In this document: positions 1 to 5,239 of the stretch, one piece after another
How the letters are laid out: each line of letters opens with the position of its first letter
How positions within the stretch are numbered: position 1 is the stretch's first letter
NCBI GenBank assembly: GCA_031268115.1
Contig: JAIRXV010000154.1
Coordinates: forward strand, 1-10,544
Source: Bifidobacteriaceae bacterium
Lineage (GTDB): Bacteria > Actinomycetota > Actinomycetes > Actinomycetales > WQXJ01
Direction of reading: 5' to 3'
Length of the DNA: 10,544 nucleotides
Notes under the pieces: generated by a model
Told to the model about the DNA's origin: nothing
Seen by the model: only the letters and a program-made list of their open reading frames with translations
Databases searched by the model: none
Position numbers and translations under genes: made by a program

Positions 1-18
1 GTTCCCAGTGCGGCTGCG

Positions 19-615
19 TTGGCCGCTGCTGAGAGTCACGCCGACGGCGACCTCCTTGCCGCCGTGCGGCGTGGGAACCGCGACGCCTACGCGATCCTCT
101 ACCAGCGGCATGTCGATTCGGCGCGCCGGGTTGCGGCCTATCGCGTTGACCGAGCCGTGGACGTCGATGACGTCGTGGCTGAGGCGTTCACTCGGACGTT
201 TGCGCTGCTGGCAGTGGGGCGCGGCCCGAACGTTGACTTCCGTGCCTACCTGCTGGCGTCCGTGCGGAATCTGGCGATGCGGGCAAACGCGTTGCCGGAG
301 TGCCCAGATGAGGTTCTCGTTCGACTGTCACCGCGCGCCGGGGCCGGCGGGGCCGGCGATCCGACGGTCGCTGTGCCCGAGCTCGCGGCCATGCGGAGCG
401 CGCTGTGCGCGCTCAAGCCCCGATGGCGGGAGATCCTCTGGTACACCGCTGTCGAGGGGCACACTCCGACTCAAGTGGCGGCGATCATGGGGTTGACCCC
501 TCACGCGGCGTCGGCCCTGGCGGCTCGGGCGCGCGAGGCGCTGCGGCGCTCGTACTTGTCGATGCGCCCACTGACCGGCGAGCCCCCACCGAGGGCCGAT
601 TCGCAGGGCGAGTAA
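19..615 (+). CDS. ECF-type RNA polymerase sigma factor (sigma-70 family), possibly 5'-partial
   Basis: This 198-residue protein has the two domains of an extracytoplasmic-function sigma factor. Region 2 spans roughly residues 10-85, with an acidic VDVDDVVAEAFTRTF segment and a following YLLASVRNLA helix. Region 4 spans roughly residues 125-182: LKPRWREILWYTAVEG, then a helix-turn-helix with TPTQVAAIMGLTPHAASALA. Such proteins bind core RNA polymerase and direct it to a small set of stress or envelope promoters. The start given is a TTG that puts about ten residues before region 2, which suits the family. However, the frame is open to the window edge and no clear ribosome binding site is visible, so the true start may lie upstream. 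The C-terminal tail (about 185-198) is short and proline-rich. No zinc-finger anti-sigma gene follows on this strand: the next gene is convergent. Any cognate regulator must be elsewhere. The regulon cannot be read from this window. Confidence 0.85.
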   Translation: MAAAESHADGDLLAAVRRGNRDAYAILYQRHVDSARRVAAYRVDRAVDVDDVVAEAFTRTFALLAVGRGPNVDFRAYLLASVRNLAMRANALPECPDEVLVRLSPRAGAGGAGDPTVAVPELAAMRSALCALKPRWREILWYTAVEGHTPTQVAAIMGLTPHAASALAARAREALRRSYLSMRPLTGEPPPRADSQGE

Positions 616-620
616 GCGAG

Positions 621-637
621 TACCGGGCCGCCCGGTA
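621..637 (+). terminator. Possible terminator hairpin after the sigma factor gene
   Basis: A perfect 7-bp stem, TACCGGG/CCCGGTA with loop CCG, begins five bases after the sigma factor stop codon. There is no run of T after it, as is common for hairpins in GC-rich actinobacteria. Its termination activity is inferred from position and structure only. Confidence 0.4.
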
Positions 638-834
638 GCGGACCGGACAGGCGCCTTCGGTCCCGTTTCGCTTCGTGCTCAACCCGAGAGTATTTTTACC
701 CAATTACCGCAATTTCCGTTACTCATCAAGGCCGATCGGGTCTTGGTAAGCGACGCCACTTCGGCATGGGCGGGGTACTCCCCGGGCCTGCCTCAAAGCC
801 GTCCGGACTAGGGAGGGGGCCCTGGTCCGGGCCC

Positions 835-876
835 GGGGTGGGGACCTCGAATTGTCAGGGCGATGGTCCCCACCCC
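835..876. terminator. Long GC-rich inverted repeat, possible bidirectional terminator
   Basis: GGGGTGGGGACC (835-846) pairs perfectly with GGTCCCCACCCC (865-876). The stem gains three more pairs (TCG 847-849 with CGA 861-863) across a single bulged T at 864, leaving an 11-base loop. It sits between two converging genes and could fold in transcripts from either side. No T tract follows on either strand, so termination is an inference. Confidence 0.4.
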
Positions 877-932
877 TCCGCTCGACCCGGCGAACCCAGC
901 GCGCGATCTGTTCTAAGGGAACCCAAAGGAGA

Positions 933-985
933 ACGGCGCCCAAGACGGCACGGCGCCCCCAAGACAGAACGGCGCACCCAAGAAC
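933..985. repeat. Three imperfect tandem units of ACGGCGCCCAAGAC type
   Basis: Three related units start at 933, 950 and 969: ACGGCGCCCAAGAC, ACGGCGCCCCCAAGAC and ACGGCGCACCCAAGAAC. Their periods are 17 and 19 bases, and they differ only by small insertions and one or two substitutions. The last unit ends 12 bases before the menF stop codon, so the array lies in the 3' flank of menF. The function is unknown; the spacing is too short and irregular for a CRISPR array. Confidence 0.6.
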
Positions 986-997
986 GATTCGCGTAAC

Positions 998-2317
998 CTA
1001 CGCGGGCGCACTCACTTCGAGAGCGGCCCGCATCGGGGCGAACTTCGCCTCGGTTTCGGCCAGTTCCTCCTCCGGTACCGAGGCGCGCACGATGCCGCCG
1101 CCCGCGAACAGCCGCGCCCGCCTGCGATCGCTTGAAAGCTGGGCTCCGCGCAGCGCGATTCCCCACTCGCCATCGCCGGACGCTCCCATCCAGCCGACCG
1201 GCCCCGCATAGCGTCCCCGGTCCGCTCCCTCCAACGCGGTCAAAAGGCGTAGCGCAGCGGCCGTGGGCGTGCCGCAAACGGCCGCCGTCGGATGGAGGGC
1301 GGCCGCCACCTCAAGGCTGCTCGGTCGCGCTAGCGCCGGCTCGCCCCGAACTCCCCTATCGGCGGCCAGTGTCTCGGAGACTTCAGGGCCGCGAAGTACG
1401 CCGGTTACGTCGCTGGCCAGGTGCATCACGTTTGGCAGATGGAGCACATATGGGACCTCAGGTATGGAGAGTTCCTCGGTATACGGGGCCAACGACTGCG
1501 CCACCGACGCGACCGCAAACTCGTGCTCTTCAAGATCCTTGCTCGATCTGGCAAGGGATGCGGCCCTAGCAAGGTTCGCGGCGTCATCGTCGGTGCGGCG
1601 TATGGTGCCCGCCAGAACCCGCGAGGTCACGAGGCCGTGGGCCGAACGCAGCAAGAGTTCCGGTGTCGCTCCGACAAGCCTGTCCACCGCGTACGTCCAA
1701 CACGTCGAGTACGTGCTGGCTAGGCGCGCGGCCACGTTGCGTATGTCGAAGCCGTGCTCTGCGACCGCCCATTCGTCGCGGGCCAGCACCACTTTGTCCG
1801 CGAACCCAGCGGCGATCGCATCGACGGCCCGTTGCACAATCCCCGGCCAGGCCGATGCCGGCCGGACTCCAATCTCACCCCTCACCGCACCGCTTTGCCG
1901 CCACGGCTCCCACCTGCCGCTGGCTGGGGTGCCTATCTCGGTGATCCAGCTGCGTCCCCCTCTTTTGCCGACGATGACGGCTGGCACCTCCAGCACGGAA
2001 GGCTCCGGTGAGGCGTCATCGAACGCGAAAGCCCCCAGGCACACCAGCCCGGAGGCGGCGTCCGCCACTTCGTCTGCGATGTTGGCGCCTGCTACCAAGT
2101 CTTGCCACCACGCGATGGCTCTGGCAGCGCGACCTGGACCGTGAAGTTCGAGGCGGGCGGCCGTCCCCCATCCAACGAGGCCCTCGCCTCGCCGCAGCCA
2201 CACCAGGGGCGCGGCAGTAGGTGCGCGGCGCAGCAGCTGCCCGCACGGATCTGTGAGGACTGATCGCACCTTGAGGGCGGGCACGTCGGTATGGCTCGTT
2301 GTGAACATCTCGGACAA
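998..2317 (-). CDS. menF: Isochorismate synthase (MenF/EntC/DhbC family)
   Basis: It converts chorismate to isochorismate with Mg2+ in the cytoplasm, the entry step to menaquinone. The 439-residue protein has a divergent N-terminal half and a chorismate-binding C-terminal domain (about 155-435). Visible motifs are DKVVLAR with Lys175, the residue that activates water in isochorismate synthases where TrpE and PabB differ; VLAGTIRR (234-241); DLEEHEF, whose Glu264 is probably a metal ligand; LHPTAAVCGTP (341-351); DRGRYAGPVG; GDGEWGIALR (381-390); and ETEAKF (421-426), probably the second metal site. No residue expected for activity is missing. The listed start is TTG. An ATG three codons in (2308) is an equal candidate, and neither has a good ribosome binding site. 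It diverges from menG, and together with the lack of siderophore genes this supports a role in menaquinone synthesis rather than catecholate production. Salicylate synthase is a less likely alternative. Confidence 0.93.
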   Translation of the reverse strand: MSEMFTTSHTDVPALKVRSVLTDPCGQLLRRAPTAAPLVWLRRGEGLVGWGTAARLELHGPGRAARAIAWWQDLVAGANIADEVADAASGLVCLGAFAFDDASPEPSVLEVPAVIVGKRGGRSWITEIGTPASGRWEPWRQSGAVRGEIGVRPASAWPGIVQRAVDAIAAGFADKVVLARDEWAVAEHGFDIRNVAARLASTYSTCWTYAVDRLVGATPELLLRSAHGLVTSRVLAGTIRRTDDDAANLARAASLARSSKDLEEHEFAVASVAQSLAPYTEELSIPEVPYVLHLPNVMHLASDVTGVLRGPEVSETLAADRGVRGEPALARPSSLEVAAALHPTAAVCGTPTAAALRLLTALEGADRGRYAGPVGWMGASGDGEWGIALRGAQLSSDRRRARLFAGGGIVRASVPEEELAETEAKFAPMRAALEVSAPA

Positions 2318-2452
2318 GGGTAGCCAGCTAGGGCGTCAGGGCCGGGTTGGGCCCTCTTGGGCCCGTGCGACCCGTCGCTGCGAGGCGCCGCGGGCGGCAT
2401 CGGAGCTAGCGTGCTCAGGGCCGGGTTGTCCGGGCCGTGGCAACATGGCCGT
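2318..2452. promoter_or_regulatory. Divergent menF/menG control region with paired direct repeats
   Basis: This 135-bp region must hold the promoters of both menF (leftward) and menG (rightward). It contains two exact copies of TCAGGGCCGGGTTG (2336-2349 and 2415-2428), 79 bases apart, one near each gene. It also has two copies of TTGGGCCC (2347-2354 and 2357-2364) ten bases apart, about one helical turn. Candidate -10 elements of the TAnnnT type are TAGCGT at 2407-2412 for menG and, on the minus strand, TACCCT at 2322-2317 for menF. The latter would leave almost no leader before the ATG at 2308. Neither has a recognisable -35 at the right distance, so the promoter calls are weak. The repeats are seen directly; a shared regulator is inferred. 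Confidence 0.45.
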
Positions 2453-3145
2453 GTGACAGCTGACCTAAGCAAGCGACCCGGGGAAGTGGCAGCGATGTTC
2501 GATCGAGTCGCCCGCCGCTACGATGTCGCCAATCACCTGCTATCGCTCGGCCAGGACCGACGATGGCGCCGCACCGCCGTTGCCGCTCTCGACATAGTTC
2601 CAGGGGACCGGATCCTCGATCTGGCCGCGGGAACGGGCGCATCCACTTCGGCGTTGGCCGATTCTGGCGCCGAGGCGGTTGCCGTCGATATATCCGGTGG
2701 GATGCTGGCCGAAGGGTGCAGGCGGGGGCTAGCGGCGGACGCGATAGTCGCTGACGGGCTTAGGCTGCCTTTCGCAGATGGCGCGTTCGACGCGGCCACC
2801 ATTTCGTTCGGGCTGCGCAATGTCGCGGACGTGTCAGCGGTATTGCGTGAAATGCGGCGAGTCACCCGGCTGGGCGGACGGCTCGTGGTGTGCGAGTTCT
2901 CCCAGCCCGTTTGGGGGCCATGGCGAGCCATCTACAGGGGATATTTGATGCGTGCCCTGCCCATGATCGCTCGCGTGGTCTCTTCCCACCCCGAGGCCTA
3001 TGTCTACTTGGCCGAGTCGATTCGAGCCTGGCCGGACCAGCGCGCGCTGGCCGGTCTAATTGGCCGTGCCGGATGGAGACGAGTCGGTTTCCGCAACCTG
3101 AGCGGCGGGATCGTCGCAATACACCGGGCCTGGCGCGGGGATTAG
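2453..3145 (+). CDS. menG: Demethylmenaquinone methyltransferase (UbiE/MenG family)
   Basis: This S-adenosylmethionine-dependent enzyme performs the C-methylation of demethylmenaquinone to menaquinone, the last ring step of the pathway. The GTG start gives 230 residues, the usual size, and the expected opening (DLSKRPGEVAAMFDRVARRYD). Upstream in-frame starts such as TTG 2357 only add a low-complexity leader lacking family similarity. Seen in order: the UbiE signature around YDVANHLLSLGQDRRWRR (23-40), SAM motif I LDLAAGTG (55-62), the acidic residue Asp79 in VAVDIS, FDAATISFGLRNV (112-124), and the second UbiE signature from RNVADVSAVLREM through GGRLVVCEFS (122-150). No clear ribosome binding site precedes the GTG. 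It diverges from menF and is followed at once by a strong hairpin, so it may be a single-gene transcript. Confidence 0.94.
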   Translation: MTADLSKRPGEVAAMFDRVARRYDVANHLLSLGQDRRWRRTAVAALDIVPGDRILDLAAGTGASTSALADSGAEAVAVDISGGMLAEGCRRGLAADAIVADGLRLPFADGAFDAATISFGLRNVADVSAVLREMRRVTRLGGRLVVCEFSQPVWGPWRAIYRGYLMRALPMIARVVSSHPEAYVYLAESIRAWPDQRALAGLIGRAGWRRVGFRNLSGGIVAIHRAWRGD

Positions 3146-3174
3146 GGCGGGGTGGTGCGAACGCCACCCGCCCC
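3145..3174 (+). terminator. Strong GC hairpin directly after menG
   Basis: The stem pairs GGGC (3145-3148) and GGGTGG (3150-3155) with CCACCC (3164-3169) and GCCC (3170-3173), with one bulged G at 3149. Two further inner pairs leave a CGAA loop. It starts on the last base of the menG stop codon. There is no T tract, but position and stability make it a good candidate end for the menG transcript. Confidence 0.6.
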
Positions 3175-3310
3175 AGAGGCACGCTACGGGGTTCTCCGGA
3201 TCGCTGAGATTCTTCGCGGGGCCCCGGCCACCCCCAAGGCCCGGTCCTCGCCCCACGCCGAGCGATCGTTGTCTCATCGGGTGCGCTGCTTCAGCGCGAG
3301 TCCAGAATCG

Positions 3311-3337
3311 GTCAGTACACTCTGACGTGCCCTGACG
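3311..3337 (+). promoter_or_regulatory. Possible -10 element within a dyad plus third half-site, upstream of the menJ-like gene
   Basis: GTCAG (3311-3315) and CTGAC (3322-3326) form a perfect inverted repeat flanking TACACT (3316-3321), which fits the actinobacterial -10 pattern TAnnnT. A further CTGACG follows at 3332-3337, exactly ten bases after the first CTGACG (3322-3327). This could be a promoter covered by an operator for the menJ-nuo unit, since it lies 40 to 66 bases before the ATG at 3377. No good -35 is seen 16-18 bases upstream, so the promoter may be activator-dependent or this reading may be wrong. Confidence 0.35.
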
Positions 3338-3376
3338 GCCGGGGCATTGCGATGTGGGAAGGCGGAGTGCGCGCGG

Positions 3377-4780
3377 ATGGACCTCGGTGACGCGGAGGTT
3401 GTCGTGGTGGGCGGTGGGCCAGCTGGGGCCACCGCCGCGGCTTACCTTGCCGCGGCCGGGATCGATGTGCTGCTCCTGGAAAAATCGACCTTTCCCCGGG
3501 ACAAGGCCTGCGGCGACGGTCTGACCCCGCGGGCCGTGCGCGAACTCGACCGTTTGGGGGTGGTTCGCGACAGCTCTTGGTTGCGTACGTGCGGGCTTCG
3601 GGTGTTTGGCGGTGGGCACCGGCTCGAATTGCTCTGGCCCGATGGCGGCGCTTACCCGTCCTACGGCCTCACCAAACCTCGCGCCGAGTTGGACGCCGCC
3701 CTTCTCGCGCACGCCCGCGCCGCCGGGGCTCGCGTTGTCGAGGGGGCCCAAGTCACCGGCCCGGTGACCGATCGTTCCGGGCGGGTCACAGGTTTGACCG
3801 TGCGCGTCCCCCTAGCGGCACCCCACGGGATCTTTTCCCTTCACTGCGCTACGGGGAAATCTCCCGCGGGGACCCCGAGATCCGAAAACTCGGCTCGTCC
3901 GCACACGTTTCAGCAACAAAGGCAGCTAGACGATCCCGTTGCTCCCGCTGCGGGGGCCACGCAGCAGGTGAGGGCCGGCATCGTCCTGGCGGCGGATGGC
4001 GCGGCGGCCCGCTTGGGGTTGGCGCTCGGGCGGAGGCAGCGCAAGGATCGCCCCCTGGGGGTGGCCGCGCGGACGTATTTTCGGTCGCGCCGCGAACCGG
4101 ACCCAGCGGGTAGCTACATGGAGTCCCATCTGGAGCTTTGGACCGGCCGGCCCGGCCAGTCCGAGTTGCTGCCTGGCTACGGTTGGGTGTTCCCGCTGGC
4201 AGACGGCCGGATCAACGTCGGTGCAGGGGCAGTCGGATCGGGCGGGTCGGCCCGCGCCGTCAACTCGCGTCGCATCCTCGGGGCTTGGCTGCCTCACGTT
4301 CCCGGCACGCCGCTGGACCCGGCGGACCAACTGGCGGGGCCGGCATCGGCGGCGTTGCCGATGGGTTTCAACCGCCGCCCGCTCTACGCCGACGGTTTGG
4401 TGTTGCTGGGCGATGCCGCGGGACTGGTTTCGCCGTTCAACGGCGAGGGCATCGGCCAGGCGATGGCGTCGGGCAGGATCGCCGCGGAGGTTGTCGCCTC
4501 AGCCCTTGCCGCTCGCACGGCGCCTGGACGGGAACAGGCGTTGCGCGACTACCGCCGGGCGCTTGGCGCGGACTTCGGCGGATACTTCACGTTGGGGCGG
4601 GTATTTGTGGAGTTAATCGGCCATCCCACGGTGATGGGGGTCTGCACCCGGTATGGTCTAGGGCGTCCGGTTCTCATGCGGTTCACCATGAAGCTGCTCA
4701 GTGGACTCTATGAGCCCCGCGGCGGCGACTGGATGGACCGCCTCATCCAAGGCCTTGTTCGCATGGCGCCGGCGGCGTGA
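3377..4780 (+). CDS. menJ: MenJ-like menaquinone/geranylgeranyl reductase (FAD-dependent) with an internal insertion
   Basis: This flavoprotein of the geranylgeranyl reductase family most resembles mycobacterial MenJ, which saturates one isoprene unit of the menaquinone tail at the membrane. Residues seen: dinucleotide motif GGGPAG (12-17), Glu35 at the end of the second strand, KACGDG (43-48), the family motif YGWVFP before INVGAG, and the FAD motif GDAAGLVSPFNGEGI (345-359). The C-terminal part (FGGYFTLGRVFVELIG to the GGDWMDRLIQGLVRMAP end) also matches what I recall of MenJ. ATG 3377 is preferred to in-frame TTG 3347 because GGAG (3364-3367) precedes it at nine bases and the Rossmann fold begins at once. 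The 467 residues exceed the roughly 408 of MenJ; the excess lies in residues 145-197, described separately. Gene order suggests co-transcription with nuoA, 84 bases downstream with no terminator between. The substrate could instead be geranylgeranyl diphosphate or another polyprenyl lipid. Confidence 0.85.
   Translation: MDLGDAEVVVVGGGPAGATAAAYLAAAGIDVLLLEKSTFPRDKACGDGLTPRAVRELDRLGVVRDSSWLRTCGLRVFGGGHRLELLWPDGGAYPSYGLTKPRAELDAALLAHARAAGARVVEGAQVTGPVTDRSGRVTGLTVRVPLAAPHGIFSLHCATGKSPAGTPRSENSARPHTFQQQRQLDDPVAPAAGATQQVRAGIVLAADGAAARLGLALGRRQRKDRPLGVAARTYFRSRREPDPAGSYMESHLELWTGRPGQSELLPGYGWVFPLADGRINVGAGAVGSGGSARAVNSRRILGAWLPHVPGTPLDPADQLAGPASAALPMGFNRRPLYADGLVLLGDAAGLVSPFNGEGIGQAMASGRIAAEVVASALAARTAPGREQALRDYRRALGADFGGYFTLGRVFVELIGHPTVMGVCTRYGLGRPVLMRFTMKLLSGLYEPRGGDWMDRLIQGLVRMAPAA
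3809..3967 (+). repeat. Palindrome-rich in-frame insertion inside the menJ-like gene
   Basis: These 53 codons (residues 145-197) separate VTGLTVRV from VRAGIVLAADGA, two stretches that sit close together in the MenJ relatives I know. The DNA has three nested dyads. A 19-base arm at 3821-3839 pairs with 3853-3871 across a 13-base loop with fifteen Watson-Crick pairs, one wobble and three mismatches. CCGAG/CTCGG lies at 3875-3893. A hairpin of about eight pairs is centred on CCCGCTGCGGG near 3944-3954. The encoded peptide is polar and low in structure (GKSPAGTPRSENS, then FQQQRQLDD). Its base use (TTT TCC CTT, GGG AAA TCT, CAA CAA AGG) is less GC-rich than its flanks. The exact ends are estimates and no target-site duplication is evident. 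Confidence 0.5.
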
Positions 4781-4852
4781 GAGGGGCTAAGGGATGAGGG
4801 TCGGAGCTGTTGACACGGTAGAGCTGGTGTGGACCACGCCGCATCGGCAGAG

Positions 4853-4860
4853 AAGGAGGT
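4853..4860 (+). promoter_or_regulatory. Strong ribosome binding site that sets the nuoA start
   Basis: AAGGAGGT is a near-perfect anti-Shine-Dalgarno match, four bases before ATG 4865. It fixes the nuoA start there rather than at the in-frame GTG 4829. It is the best ribosome binding site in the window and marks the head of the translationally coupled nuo genes. Confidence 0.9.
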
Positions 4861-4864
4861 AGCA

Positions 4865-5227
4865 ATGGGCAATACGTATGTGCCTATTCTCGGCATGATG
4901 GCCGTGGCCGCCGTCTTGGCACTGGGTGGCCTTGGCGCGAGTTGGATCATCGGCCCGCACCGTTTCAACCGGGCCAAGCTCGACGAGTATGAGTGCGGCA
5001 TCGAGCCCAGTCCGCATCCTCGCGGCGGCGGCCGCTTCCCGGTTCGGTTCTATCTGGTGGCGATGAGCTTCATCGTCTTCGACATCGAAGTCATCTTCTT
5101 GTACCCGTGGGCGGCCAACTTCACGTCCTTGGGTCTGTTCGGCACGGTGGCGATGATGGGTTTCCTCGCGCTGATCACCGTCCCGTATATCTACGAGTGG
5201 CGTCGCGGCGTCTTGGACTGGGATTGA
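4865..5227 (+). CDS. nuoA: NADH-quinone oxidoreductase subunit A
   Basis: This is a small membrane subunit of complex I (ND3 homologue). The 120 residues contain three membrane helices, at about 6-29, 61-82 and 88-110. The conserved loop after helix 1 has DEYECGIEP (40-48), including the cysteine that becomes exposed in the deactive state of other complexes. Helix 2 begins with the invariant FDIEVIFLYPWA (72-83), whose acidic residues Asp73 and Glu75 line the start of the proton path near the quinone site. The end, EWRRGVLDWD, is typical. Length and all signatures match the family. It opens the nuo operon; nuoB begins 12 bases after its stop codon. Confidence 0.97.
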   Translation: MGNTYVPILGMMAVAAVLALGGLGASWIIGPHRFNRAKLDEYECGIEPSPHPRGGGRFPVRFYLVAMSFIVFDIEVIFLYPWAANFTSLGLFGTVAMMGFLALITVPYIYEWRRGVLDWD

Positions 5228-5239
5228 GGGGAGCGGACG

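Larger units (their letters stand above)
616..997. other. Non-coding convergent spacer with palindromes and short repeats
   Basis: This stretch lies between the 3' ends of the sigma factor gene and menF. I see no credible gene in it: the open frames on both strands have no recognisable protein features. It holds a hairpin just after the sigma gene (621-637), the most AT-rich patch of the left part (about 688-724, with GAGTA and TACTC at its ends), a GGGG-TACT-CCCC dyad (772-783), two GGGCCC palindromes six bases apart (817-822 and 829-834), a long perfect stem (835-876), and three imperfect tandem units close to menF (933-985). This density of dyads fits bidirectional termination, or decay of an inserted repeat element. 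No promoter is convincing. Confidence 0.6.

Noticed and set aside
688..724. AT-rich patch considered as a promoter
   Set aside because: It stands out from the GC-rich background and has GAGTA/TACTC ends. However, there is no paired -35/-10 at proper spacing on either strand and no gene follows it.
855..1277. Minus-strand frame of 140 residues in the convergent spacer and menF end
   Set aside because: It overlaps the conserved C-terminus of menF in another frame and covers the tandem repeats. The translation is Gly/Arg-rich with no recognisable feature.
1263..2144. 293-residue open frame on the plus strand opposite menF
   Set aside because: It is antisense to a well-supported isochorismate synthase. 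The Ser/Ala/Thr-rich translation has no motif and no ribosome binding site.
2357..2452. TTG 2357 as an upstream start for menG
   Set aside because: The extra 32 residues cover the repeat-bearing promoter region and match nothing in the MenG family, whose members begin at about the GTG at 2453.
3347..3376. TTG 3347 as the start of the menJ-like gene
   Set aside because: It lacks a ribosome binding site and adds ten non-conserved residues. ATG 3377 has GGAG at good spacing and starts just before the Rossmann fold.
3056..3751. 231-residue minus-strand frame across the menG end and the menJ-like start
   Set aside because: It spans the menG terminator hairpin and two real genes on the other strand. 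Its composition is low-complexity Gly/Pro/Arg.
4810..4815. TTGACA, a perfect -35 hexamer before nuoA
   Set aside because: No acceptable -10 hexamer lies 16-18 bases downstream (the bases there are GC-rich), so I do not call a promoter. It remains a minor candidate for a nuoA-proximal start.
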